NCBI GenBank assembly: GCA_030524635.1
Contig: JAUNGG010000032.1
Span: forward strand, 1-45,371
Direction of reading: 5' to 3'
DNA: 45,371 nt
Source: Lachnospiraceae bacterium
GTDB taxonomy: Bacteria; Bacillota; Clostridia; Lachnospirales; Lachnospiraceae
A model generated the notes under the pieces. The model was not told the origin of the DNA and ran no database searches. It worked only from the letters and a program-made list of their open reading frames with translations. The position numbers were made by a program, and so were the translations under genes. Positions 17,654 to 25,419 of this stretch are shown here, piece by piece (position 1 is the stretch's first letter; the number at the start of each line of letters is the position of its first letter).

Positions 17654-18361
17654 TCAATCCTTCACCGTGATGCCCTGCGCCTCGATCTGCTTCCGGATCT
17701 CCAGCATCTTTACATCCGTCTGGGCAATCACATCGGCACAGCCCTTCAGCTCCTCGCTGATGCTGGAGCCATCCACCAGCTCCTTTTTATATTTTAACTG
17801 ATGATCCAGGCTGGCCCAGAAGTCCATGGCAATGGTGCGGATCTGCACCTCCACCCGCATGGGCTTCTTCCGGTCAGAGAAGAACACCGGCACCTCAATG
17901 ATCATGTGGTAGCTCCGGTATCCATTGGCCTTCGGATTTTTGATGTAATCTTTAATGGCGATCACCCGCACATCATCCTGGCGGATCAGCATATCAGCCA
18001 CATCGTAGATATCATCCATAAATGAACAGATGACCCGGATGCCGGCCACATCATCCAGATTCTCCACCACCGATTCCAGGGAGATCGGAAGCCCGCGGCG
18101 CTTTAACTTCTGCACAATACTTTCCGGCTTCTTTACTCTGGACTTGATCATCTCGATGGGATTGCGCTGGTTTCTCACGGAAAGCTCATCGTTTAAGACC
18201 TCCAGCTTCGTCTTCACCTCACGGATGGCACAGGTATACATCATCATAATCTGCTGAAACTGCCTGCCCACATGAATAAGGCTCTCCGGCACCTCCACGG
18301 CATCCGGGACACTGACAATGGACTGGCTCAGCTCACTGTTTGGATTCATGTTGATATTCAT
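17654..18361 (-). CDS. relQ: Small alarmone synthetase (RelQ/YjbM-type GTP pyrophosphokinase)
   Basis: A 235-residue single-domain (p)ppGpp synthetase that transfers pyrophosphate from ATP to GDP/GTP. Landmarks are the KSRVKKPESIVQKL substrate region, the metal-binding DVAGIRV, the loop IKDYIKNPKANGYRSYH and the EVQIRTIAMDFWASLDH block. There is no HD hydrolase, TGS or ACT domain, so it is a SAS and not a long RelA/SpoT. It lies 21 bases downstream of mrp and is followed by a strong terminator. It is probably co-transcribed with mrp. Confidence 0.93.
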   Translation of the reverse strand: MNINMNPNSELSQSIVSVPDAVEVPESLIHVGRQFQQIMMMYTCAIREVKTKLEVLNDELSVRNQRNPIEMIKSRVKKPESIVQKLKRRGLPISLESVVENLDDVAGIRVICSFMDDIYDVADMLIRQDDVRVIAIKDYIKNPKANGYRSYHMIIEVPVFFSDRKKPMRVEVQIRTIAMDFWASLDHQLKYKKELVDGSSISEELKGCADVIAQTDVKMLEIRKQIEAQGITVKD

Positions 18362-18382
18362 TGGTAAACATCCTTAAATTTC

Positions 18383-19222
18383 TTAGATCTCCTCTACTGC
18401 CTTCACAGCTTCTGCCAGCCAGTCTTCCTGAACATACTCGATCTTTCCGGCATCTACCAGCTCTGCTACCTTAGGATCGATGGGAAGCTTTGCCAGAACC
18501 TTAACTCCCTGCTCGGCTGCCACTTCATCAATACGGCTCTCACCGAATACCGAAATCTTCTTTCCGCAGTCCGGACATACCAGATAGCTCATATTCTCTA
18601 CTACACCTAAGATCGGAATATCCATCTTCTTTGCCATATTGACTGCCTTGGCCACGATCATGGAAACCAGTTCCTGGGGAGATGCCACGATAATGATGCC
18701 GTCAACTGGAAGAGACTGGAACACGGTCAGCGGCACATCTCCCGTTCCCGGAGGCATATCCACAAACATGTAGTCAATATCCTTCCATAAGGTCTCTGAC
18801 CAGAACTGCTTCACAGCTCCTGCGATCACCGGTCCTCTCCAGATCACCGGGTCAGTAGCATGATCCAGAAGAAGGTTGGCTGACATGACCTGAATTCCAT
18901 TCATAGTCCTTACCGGCATCATCAGTGCGCCGTCGGAGGTGGTGCCTACCATCTCATCGTCCAGGCCAAATGCCTTCGGGATGGATGGGCCGGTGATATC
19001 CGCATCCAGAATGGCTGTCCTTTTATTTTTACGGTTCATGGCAACCGCCAGCATGGAGGTTACCAGAGACTTTCCTACGCCTCCTTTACCGCTTACAATT
19101 CCGATTACTTTCTTTACTGAGCTGGCTGGATGCAGCGGCTCCAGAAAGCTGGTCTGCTCCTGCGTTCTGCTGCTGCAGTTTTCACCGCAGGAACTGCAGT
19201 TATGGGTACAATTTTCACTCAT
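18383..19222 (-). CDS. Mrp/NBP35-family P-loop ATPase (Fe-S carrier)
   Basis: The 279-residue protein has the deviant Walker A SGKGGVGKS (about 44-52), the FVDMPPGTGD switch region and a CPDCGKK pair near residue 215 that is thought to bridge a 4Fe-4S cluster in ApbC/Mrp dimers. The N-terminus (MSENCTHNCSSCGENCSS) adds a Cys cluster like the NBP35 ferredoxin-like site. It presumably delivers Fe-S clusters to apo-proteins. It is followed by relQ after 21 bases. Confidence 0.93.
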   Translation of the reverse strand: MSENCTHNCSSCGENCSSRTQEQTSFLEPLHPASSVKKVIGIVSGKGGVGKSLVTSMLAVAMNRKNKRTAILDADITGPSIPKAFGLDDEMVGTTSDGALMMPVRTMNGIQVMSANLLLDHATDPVIWRGPVIAGAVKQFWSETLWKDIDYMFVDMPPGTGDVPLTVFQSLPVDGIIIVASPQELVSMIVAKAVNMAKKMDIPILGVVENMSYLVCPDCGKKISVFGESRIDEVAAEQGVKVLAKLPIDPKVAELVDAGKIEYVQEDWLAEAVKAVEEI

Positions 19223-19348
19223 AGTTCTATGCTTCTCCTTTCAAACAGTCCTTTAATTATACGGCTGTTTGTGGGAAATGTCCAGGGGTTTCATCGGACT
19301 TCTTGATTGTTGGCCGAAAGCAGATGTGCTGCGCCGACAGACCAGAAA

Positions 19349-19912
19349 TCACCTTGCCAAACTTCCCCGCAGGGCCCGTGTGACTCCGGCAGTCTCCAGT
19401 GTCTTTCCTACCAGGTAGAGAATGATGGAATCGATGGGCCACATGATCAGGTTTTTCAAAAGCCGTGCCGGGAGCAGCACCATAAAGGCCTTGCCGTACA
19501 GCATGGACAGCCATAAAGTGTTAAGAAATACGTTGCAGATGAGAACAGCCAGAAGCTTTACTGCCAGGATCCGCCACAAGGTAAAGGGCCTTTTGTAGAA
19601 AAAGCTGCCGTAGATCACCCCTGCCAGAATCGCATTCAGGGTAAAGCCTGGGAAGAATCCTCCGGTGGGCTTAATGATGTACTTTAAAATGTCCAGCATG
19701 CCGCCGAAGCATCCGCCCACCACCGGGCCGAACAGGTAGTCTACCATGCGGTTTGGGATACCGGAAAAGCCGATCTTGATGTAATCGCCTACCTGGATGG
19801 TAAAATACCCCAAAACCACAGCCAGAGCTGCAAACATGGCACAGATGGTGATGGTGCGCACCTGCTTAAGCTCCTGGTAAGATTGAGTGAACAAAGTTGC
19901 TAATCTCTTCAT
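19349..19912 (-). CDS. folT: ECF transporter S component for folate
   Basis: A 187-residue protein with about five or six membrane segments. FolT-type sequence includes an N-terminal TICAMFAALAVVLGYF, then the substrate-facing IGFSGIPNRMVDYLFGPVVGG and IKPTGGFFPGFTLNAILAGVIYG. It binds folates and works with a shared ECF energizing module, not encoded here. A tetrahydrofolate riboswitch lies in its leader. The start has AAAGGAGGTAAT in front. Confidence 0.93.
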   Translation of the reverse strand: MKRLATLFTQSYQELKQVRTITICAMFAALAVVLGYFTIQVGDYIKIGFSGIPNRMVDYLFGPVVGGCFGGMLDILKYIIKPTGGFFPGFTLNAILAGVIYGSFFYKRPFTLWRILAVKLLAVLICNVFLNTLWLSMLYGKAFMVLLPARLLKNLIMWPIDSIILYLVGKTLETAGVTRALRGSLAR

Positions 19913-19970
19913 AAAAAAATTACCTCCTTTGCAGAACTCATACTACTACAATAGGAGATAACTCTCGGAT

Positions 19971-20081
19971 TGCAGCGGGATGCGACCTGCGTACCGCAAG
20001 AATGATCTTTCGATCCTTCTTTTCGTCCCGCTGACAACTCCCTGTTCAGCCGGCACTTAACGCACACAAGTCTACTCTGCA
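19971..20081 (-). promoter_or_regulatory. Tetrahydrofolate (THF) riboswitch controlling folT
   Basis: The minus-strand leader reads GCAGAGTAG ... GCGTTAAGTGCCGG ... GGGAGTTGTCAGC ... CGAAA ... GGTCGCATCCCGCTGCA, the conserved order of the THF-I aptamer with P1 closed by TGCA at both ends. About 45 bases separate the aptamer from AAAGGAGG, with ATCTCCT in between. ATCTCCT could pair with the ribosome site and so give translational control by folate level. The aptamer call rests on motif recall; the pairing for the expression platform is my reading. Confidence 0.9.
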
Positions 20082-20110
20082 TGTTTTATTTTGTTTTTGT
20101 ATCAGGTATG

Positions 20111-20138
20111 ATTATACAGAAAGCCAGAAAAAAAGCAA
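20111..20138 (-). promoter_or_regulatory. Sigma-A promoter of the folT riboswitch transcript
   Basis: On the minus strand TTGCTT (20138-20133), 16 bases, then a perfect TATAAT (20116-20111). The predicted start lies about 20-25 bases before the riboswitch. It fits the need for a promoter directly upstream of the aptamer. Confidence 0.65.
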
Positions 20139-20221
20139 GTATTATCTTTCATTTCTTATTTTTTAATCTGCTGTGCCGGACCGCCGGGACATTCTAAGCT
20201 CCAAAAGATTCCATTATAAGG

Positions 20222-21256
20222 TCATCCGGCCTCCCAGTAAAGCACCCCATCCTGCTCTGACCGCACTGTAAAATCCTCATCCCGCAGATACTCCAGGCAG
20301 GAAAAGGTCTTGCTGGTCACCATCTTAAGCAGCAGAAGCTGTTCCTGGGTCTTAGGCAGCTCCTGAATGCCGTAGGCAAGCATGGCGATCTGGACCACAG
20401 TCATAGGCTTCCGGCCGTGGCGGACGATCTGCTCGATGATCTGGATCTTTTCCAAATAGGCAAATACGATCCGGTCAATGTTCTTTGCCACATCCTCACC
20501 TGTGATCATGGTATTGTGGGCAGGCAAAAGAGTGTATGTGCCGAACTTCTGCTTGACCGATGCCAGAGATTCAAAATATCCGCTTAACAGATGTTCATCC
20601 TTATAGCTGGTGGCCACGATGGGAACGATCCTGCGGATGATCTGGTCCGCACTGAATAAAAGCTTAATCCGATGTTCTGCCAGCCCCATCTGCCCTAAGG
20701 TATGGCCCTTCAGCAGGACTGCCTCAAACTCATAATCTCCATATTGGAACCGATCCCCTGGGCGGACCGGGATATGGTGAAAATTGGAAATATTAAACTC
20801 CTGGATCAGATCATCTTTCACCGCTCCGGTAAACATCTCCCACAGCTTCGGCGTCCCCTGCTCTGTGATCCCAACGTACCGCAGCACCTGCGCCTGATCG
20901 TCATGGAGCTGGGTATTATAATGAAGGCAGTCATAATGGTGACGCTCCTCCTCAGGATTCATAAAGATGCGGCTGCCCTGCCGCTCAAACATATACGCCA
21001 GGCCGCAGTGATCATGATGCTTATGGGTAAGAAAGATGTCCAGCTTATCAAAGGGAATTCCCAGCTTCTGCATGGTCCGCTCCAGATTCGCCAGACAATC
21101 CTCATCATGAAAGCCTACATCCACCATCAGGCTTCTGTCCACACCTGGATCCTTGCCTGGGATAATAAAAATATTAATCTTGTCAATGCTTTTAAATTTA
21201 CTGTGAAGCTCCAGCCGATAAATTCCAGGGAGCACTTCCATCAGATCTTCTGCCAT
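20222..21256 (-). CDS. Metallo-beta-lactamase fold hydrolase
   Basis: The zinc-binding motif THKHHDHCG (about residue 82) defines the MBL superfamily. Further ligands are likely in GHTLGQMGL and PAHNTM. The C-terminal ~90 residues look helical, with a winged-helix-like ending, as in the thioesterase/LACTB2-like branch. Substrate unknown. The frame opens at 21430, which would overlap the PAP2 gene. The ATG at 21256 is preceded by AGAGGAAAC and gives a natural N-terminus (MAEDLMEVLPGIYRLEL), 344 residues. Confidence 0.88.
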   Translation of the reverse strand: MAEDLMEVLPGIYRLELHSKFKSIDKINIFIIPGKDPGVDRSLMVDVGFHDEDCLANLERTMQKLGIPFDKLDIFLTHKHHDHCGLAYMFERQGSRIFMNPEEERHHYDCLHYNTQLHDDQAQVLRYVGITEQGTPKLWEMFTGAVKDDLIQEFNISNFHHIPVRPGDRFQYGDYEFEAVLLKGHTLGQMGLAEHRIKLLFSADQIIRRIVPIVATSYKDEHLLSGYFESLASVKQKFGTYTLLPAHNTMITGEDVAKNIDRIVFAYLEKIQIIEQIVRHGRKPMTVVQIAMLAYGIQELPKTQEQLLLLKMVTSKTFSCLEYLRDEDFTVRSEQDGVLYWEAG

Positions 21257-21293
21257 ATGTTTCCTCTGCTTTCCGCATAATTTTCTCTTGCTG

Positions 21294-21842
21294 CTACGGC
21301 TTAACTTCCGTTCTGCCTGTCCCGCCATCTTTCCCCGGCCCTGTCCATTTATCCAGCAGGTAATGGACAAGAACGGCAATTCCGGTCCCCAGTACTGCTC
21401 CTGCCAGCACATCTGTAGGAAAATGTACAAAGAGATACAGTCTTGAAAAGCTGATCAGACAGGCTAAAACCAGCGCTGCAATTCCCCATCTGCGATAACA
21501 GAGCAGGATGCTGACCGCCGATTCAAAGCTTGCCAGCGTGTGACCAGAGGGGAAGGAATAATCATCCGGGCTTGCAATCAGCAGCACCACACCAGGATCA
21601 ATCCAGCAGGGTCTGCTGCGCCCGATCACATTCTTGAGCAGACAGTTTCCCACGAGAAAGCCAACTGCCAGAGACAGCAGAACGGCTGCCCCGCACCTTC
21701 TGGTCCTCTTCACGCAAAAAAGTAAGGTTCCCGTCAGGATCCAGAACCAGCCCACCTCTCCTAAAAAGGTGACCGCTGCCATAAATGAATCCAGCAGCGG
21801 CCTGTGCAGGCCCTGAATCCAGTAGAGAATCGAAAATTCCAT
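21294..21842 (-). CDS. PAP2-family membrane phosphatase
   Basis: A 182-residue protein with about five membrane segments and the three phosphatase motifs: KNVIGRSRP (C1), FPSGHTLAS (C2, with the catalytic His) and SRLYLFVHFPTDVLAG (C3). It likely dephosphorylates a lipid phosphate such as undecaprenyl-PP or phosphatidate, which the sequence does not resolve. It lies 37 bases ahead of the MBL gene and 27 bases after the oxidoreductase gene, suggesting an operon. Confidence 0.92.
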   Translation of the reverse strand: MEFSILYWIQGLHRPLLDSFMAAVTFLGEVGWFWILTGTLLFCVKRTRRCGAAVLLSLAVGFLVGNCLLKNVIGRSRPCWIDPGVVLLIASPDDYSFPSGHTLASFESAVSILLCYRRWGIAALVLACLISFSRLYLFVHFPTDVLAGAVLGTGIAVLVHYLLDKWTGPGKDGGTGRTEVKP

Positions 21843-21869
21843 ATCACTACTCCTATAACCGATCCGTTG

Positions 21870-22856
21870 CTACAGATCCGTTCCAAACACGATCCCGGCA
21901 TCCTTCCTGGCAGTTACCAGAAGCTCCATGACTAAAAGGGTCTGGCCCAGCATATCGTAGCAGGAGGGATAATCCTTCTTTTCCAGCTGGCGGACAAACT
22001 CCTTCATCTCTGCTGTCAGGCGTCCTCCCTGGCCGTCCTCACAGAGGACCTCCCACTGGCCGTCATGGTAAAGCTTTGCACAGCTGCTGGAGCTTACCGG
22101 CCCCTCCAGCTGAAGGCTTCCCCGGTCTCCCTGGACCAGTCCAAAGCAGGGGCTGTCAGAATCCTTGGCGCCGCAGCATACTGCCTGAAAGCCATCGTAC
22201 CCCATGGTGACGATGCCGGAGGTATCAATACCGTTATACCCTAAGTTCGCTGCATAGCGCACCCATTTGGGCCGCCCAAACAATGCCACCACGAAGTGAA
22301 GGTTATACATATTGATATCATACAGGCAGCCGCCGGAAAGCTCCGGATCAAAGGCCGGAAGCACCTTACCTGCAAGATAGGCATCGTACCGGCTGGAACG
22401 TCTGGAATAATTGCACTGCACCAGCTTGATCGCGCCTGCCTGTCCCAGATTCCGCTTCACTGCAAGGAAATTTTCTGAGTAAGGAATCTTGCAGGCCTCC
22501 CAGAGAAAGAGCTTCTTTTTCTTCGCAATGCGGATCAGCTCTGCCGCCTCATCATACTCGGTAGTAAACGGTTTTTCACAGATGACATGCTTTCCGGCTT
22601 CCAGAGCCGCCTTAGCGTACTCATAATGAAGACTGCTGATTACTCCAATGTAAACCGTATCAATATCCGTCCGGGTCAGAAATACGGAATATTCTGTATA
22701 GATTTCCCGGATATGGTGGCAGTCTGCTAACTCCCGCCCCTTATTTAAGCTGCCCCGGCGGACACAGATAGCCTTTACCTCGATTTCCGGTATCTGCTCC
22801 ACATCTGCCAGCAGCCTCTTTACGATCATGCCGTTGCCGGCTACACCTAACTTCAT
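21870..22856 (-). CDS. Gfo/Idh/MocA family oxidoreductase
   Basis: The 328-residue protein opens with a Rossmann motif (KLGVAGNGMIVKRLL) and has the family CEKPFTTEYDEAAELI around residue 93, in which Lys contacts the cofactor and substrate. The C-terminal alpha/beta domain contains GGCLYDINMYNLHFVVALFG, typical of the branch near trans-1,2-dihydrobenzene-1,2-diol dehydrogenase. Substrate unknown, probably a sugar or polyol. A Shine-Dalgarno AGGAAAGG precedes the start. Confidence 0.9.
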   Translation of the reverse strand: MKLGVAGNGMIVKRLLADVEQIPEIEVKAICVRRGSLNKGRELADCHHIREIYTEYSVFLTRTDIDTVYIGVISSLHYEYAKAALEAGKHVICEKPFTTEYDEAAELIRIAKKKKLFLWEACKIPYSENFLAVKRNLGQAGAIKLVQCNYSRRSSRYDAYLAGKVLPAFDPELSGGCLYDINMYNLHFVVALFGRPKWVRYAANLGYNGIDTSGIVTMGYDGFQAVCCGAKDSDSPCFGLVQGDRGSLQLEGPVSSSSCAKLYHDGQWEVLCEDGQGGRLTAEMKEFVRQLEKKDYPSCYDMLGQTLLVMELLVTARKDAGIVFGTDL

Positions 22857-22928
22857 GTGATGATATCCTTTCCTGCTGCCTGATTTGCCTCTGCCCAGCG
22901 CCTGCCTTGTCCTTCATAAGCGCGGCGC

Positions 22929-23354
22929 TTATTCACTCTGGGGAAGAGCACCCTGAAACATCTTATCCATCTCCAGATAGGATTTCTTCAGCGAAACCGG
23001 CCTGCCGTCCCGTCTCAGGAAGCAGTGCTTCGTCTCACCGACACATCTTAATTCTCCCGTTTCCTTATCGGTAACCGAATATTCAATGGTCATCTTAATT
23101 CCATTATACGATTTCAGAATCGGGATAATCAAAACTGTATCTCCAAAATGAGTCATGGACTTATACTCGCAGGTCACAGAAAGCACCGGGCTGATGATCC
23201 CCTGCGCCTCCATCTCCTCATAACCGATTCCCATCTGCCGCATAAAATCCGTTCTGGCCTCTTCAAACCACCGGATATAATTGGAATGATGGATGATACC
23301 CATCTGGTCTGTCTCATAGTACTGGGTTTTGTGTTCATACGTTGTTAACTGCAT
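22929..23354 (-). CDS. 4-hydroxybenzoyl-CoA-type (YbgC-like) acyl-CoA thioesterase
   Basis: A hot-dog fold protein of 141 residues with the active-site region YYETDQMGIIHHSNYIRWFEEAR, where the Asp before QMG is the catalytic residue. The longer frame at 23387 lacks a ribosome site, while the ATG at 23354 follows AGGAGATG. It hydrolyses short or medium acyl-CoA; the acyl group is unknown. The CarD-like gene upstream has its own terminator, so this is likely a separate transcript. Confidence 0.9.
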   Translation of the reverse strand: MQLTTYEHKTQYYETDQMGIIHHSNYIRWFEEARTDFMRQMGIGYEEMEAQGIISPVLSVTCEYKSMTHFGDTVLIIPILKSYNGIKMTIEYSVTDKETGELRCVGETKHCFLRRDGRPVSLKKSYLEMDKMFQGALPQSE

Positions 23355-23445
23355 ACTATCATCTCCTATTTCTGTCTTGTCCTGCAATCAAGCGGACGTT
23401 TCCCTCGTTCCCCAGCAAAACATTTTCCCAGATACAGTATAGCAT

Positions 23446-23472
23446 AAAAAAAGGGGCCTTTCCAGCCCCTTT
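23446..23472 (-). terminator. Rho-independent terminator after the CarD-like gene
   Basis: On the minus strand AAAGGGGC (23472-23465) pairs with GCCCCTTT (23457-23450), with a 7-base loop and a T-run continuing to 23446. It lies 24 bases past the stop of the CarD-like gene. Confidence 0.85.
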
Positions 23473-23495
23473 CCGATTACGTTTTCCTGTCTTTC

Positions 23496-23999
23496 CTACT
23501 GTCCCAGAACCTTTTCCGCGATCTGGCTCTCGATGGAAGCCTCTGTCTGGCCCGAAACGATAGACAGCTCCGTAAACAGACACTCCTGTGCGATCTTTAA
23601 ATAACGGCTGTCCATGGACGGCAGTTTCTTTCCTCTGGCAGCCAGCTCAGCCCGCTTCTGATAAAGTGTATGCACCATCTTCATCCATTCCTTGCAGTCA
23701 CAGCTTTTCAGCGCGGTCTTATAGCTCTCCTCCCGGTGCTTATAATCCGGAATCGGAAGCGTCCCGATCCCATCTACATTTTCCAGCAATTCATCAGCTT
23801 CCTCCTTGGATACCAGCTTCCGGAGAAGACTCTTATGGTTTTCTACCGGAATATACAGGCGGTTTCCCTTGATTCCCACCGGCTCCAGAAAATAAAACAA
23901 TTTCTTCCGGTCAATGCCCTTCATATCTACCGTATTGATATCTGCAACTTTACACACACCGGCTGTCTCATAGATGATGAATTCACCTTTTTCAAACAT
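23496..23999 (-). CDS. CarD/CdnL-like transcriptional regulator
   Basis: The 167-residue protein starts with a Tudor-like RNA polymerase-interacting domain (FEKGEFIIYETAGVCKVADI, then KLFYFLEPVG and LYIPVEN). A helical C-terminal domain follows, as in CarD/CdnL family proteins that bind the RNAP beta subunit and stabilise open complexes. The frame can begin with GTG at 24008. The ATG three codons later at 23999 has AGAGGTG at a normal distance and is preferred. It has its own terminator (23446-23472). Confidence 0.88.
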   Translation of the reverse strand: MFEKGEFIIYETAGVCKVADINTVDMKGIDRKKLFYFLEPVGIKGNRLYIPVENHKSLLRKLVSKEEADELLENVDGIGTLPIPDYKHREESYKTALKSCDCKEWMKMVHTLYQKRAELAARGKKLPSMDSRYLKIAQECLFTELSIVSGQTEASIESQIAEKVLGQ

Positions 24000-24074
24000 A
24001 CACTTCACCTCTTCACAAACTCAGAATATCCAGCACTTACAACGGTTTAACCCTTTACAGCTGCCAACAATCAA

Positions 24075-24115
24075 CAAAAAACCGTATACTTGAATGAAAA
24101 TCAAGTGACACGGTT
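24075..24115 (-). terminator. Rho-independent terminator after the 72-residue gene
   Basis: On the minus strand ACCGTGTCACTTGA pairs with TCAAGTATACGGT (outer and inner blocks interrupted by a 2-3 base bulge), followed by TTTTTT. It begins 17 bases past the stop of the 24132-24350 gene and separates it from the CarD-like gene. Confidence 0.8.
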
Positions 24116-24131
24116 CTTTTGCTGCAGCTTT

Positions 24132-24350
24132 TTAATCGATATATCCATCCGTCCTATAAGAATTATACTGCTTTTTCACCTTGATCACGATAGAGCCATC
24201 TGGTTCTTCCTTCTCTTCCTCCACCACGAACTTGGTTCCGCTCTTCTTTAAACGTTCGCAGTAATCCTCATAATCTTTCCTTGCATTCGCATCCTTTACT
24301 GTATCAAATCTCATGGTCTGCAGTAAGCATGCGGTTAAGATCCTTCTCAT
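24132..24350 (-). CDS. Small hypothetical protein, 72 residues
   Basis: I do not recognise a named family. The protein is hydrophilic, with a helical, charged first half (DANARKDYEDYCERLKKSG) and a likely beta hairpin (KFVVEEEKEE, GSIVIKVKKQYN). The gene is convincing because AGAAAGGAG precedes the start, a promoter lies at 24386-24415 and a terminator follows at 24075-24115, making a complete single-gene unit. Confidence 0.65.
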   Translation of the reverse strand: MRRILTACLLQTMRFDTVKDANARKDYEDYCERLKKSGTKFVVEEEKEEPDGSIVIKVKKQYNSYRTDGYID

Positions 24351-24385
24351 CTGTTAAAACTCCTTTCTCCCTTGAATCTATCACT

Positions 24386-24415
24386 ATTTTACCATTTTTT
24401 CAGGAGAATTGTCAG
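24386..24415 (-). promoter_or_regulatory. Sigma-A promoter of the 72-residue gene
   Basis: On the minus strand CTGACA (24415-24410), 18 bases, TAAAAT (24391-24386). Both hexamers match 5 of 6 consensus bases. The leader would be about 30 bases. The rest of the 24351-24545 gap is AT-rich and shows nothing else I can name. Confidence 0.6.
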
Positions 24416-24545
24416 TGTTTTTTGTGAGAAAAATCAATTTTGTGAATAATTCTAAGTTTAATTCGCGCATTTTTTGTATGTTTTGCACAAATTATATGGC
24501 TGCTGAAAATGTGTTACAGACGGGTTTCCCAGACTCTCCACAACT

Positions 24546-25373
24546 CTAGGAATGGTCTCTGCCAAGCATAAATTTTTCCACTACAAGTGCAACGCCGTCC
24601 TCATCATTGGATGCTGTAATATAATCAGCCGCCTTCCGCACCGGGAGGACACCATTTGCCATCGCCACACCCAGACCGGCAAACTGGATCATGGACAGAT
24701 CATTGTACCCGTCGCCGCAGGCAATCATCTGTTCCCTTTTAAGTCCCATCTTCTCCAAAAGCCGCTCCAGGCTCTGGGCTTTATCGATTCCCTTAGGAAG
24801 AATCTCCAGGAAAAATGGTTCCGACCGATACACACTGAAATTTTTGCCAAGAGCAGCCTTCACCTTCGGTTCCACCATGGCCAGGTAATCCCCGTCATCC
24901 ACCATCAGGAATTTGGGAACAGGAAAATCCAGCCTTGCAAACAGCTCATCCATCTCCAGCTGATGGACCCGCAGATGATTGATCCTGGATTCCAGCTGTA
25001 CATAAGAGCTTTCTTCATTGTTGGTCAAGATCACATCCCGGTCATAGGTGAGAAGATCCACCCGGTTTTTCAGTGCAAGCTGAATGATCTGATAGTTGGA
25101 TTCTGCCGGAAGCATGCGGCTGAATACCACCTCTTCCGTCCTGCAGTCCATGATAACACCGCCGTTAAAGGCCAGAATATACCCGCCGTAATCCTGAAGC
25201 CGCAGCTCCTTCGCCAGCGGCATCACGCCGTAGACCGGGCGGCCGGAAGCCAGGATCACCTTCTTTCCCTGCTTCATGGCCTCGGTCAATACTTTCTTCG
25301 TTCTCTGGGTGATCACCTTATCCCGATTGGTCAATGTACCGTCCAGATCCAGTACAATCATCTCATAATCCAT
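24546..25373 (-). CDS. Cof-type HAD superfamily sugar/nucleotide phosphatase
   Basis: The 275-residue protein has HAD motif I VLDLDGTLTN (nucleophile Asp near residue 9), motif II ASGRP, motif III Lys in the RLLEKMGLKREQ region and motif IV GDGYNDLSMI. A C2-type cap lies between motifs II and III. Members remove phosphate from diverse metabolites such as FMN, sugar phosphates or PLP; specificity is not predictable. It lies 46 bases downstream of the M32 carboxypeptidase gene. Confidence 0.92.
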   Translation of the reverse strand: MDYEMIVLDLDGTLTNRDKVITQRTKKVLTEAMKQGKKVILASGRPVYGVMPLAKELRLQDYGGYILAFNGGVIMDCRTEEVVFSRMLPAESNYQIIQLALKNRVDLLTYDRDVILTNNEESSYVQLESRINHLRVHQLEMDELFARLDFPVPKFLMVDDGDYLAMVEPKVKAALGKNFSVYRSEPFFLEILPKGIDKAQSLERLLEKMGLKREQMIACGDGYNDLSMIQFAGLGVAMANGVLPVRKAADYITASNDEDGVALVVEKFMLGRDHS

Positions 25374-25419
25374 TGGCTCTCCTCTTTTCTTTCGTTTCTA
25401 TTTGTAAATCCGCCTTTTC

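Noticed and set aside
19257..19348. Small gene between mrp and folT
   Set aside because: The only frames run through the end of folT in the wrong phase, and no ribosome site or conserved motif is present.
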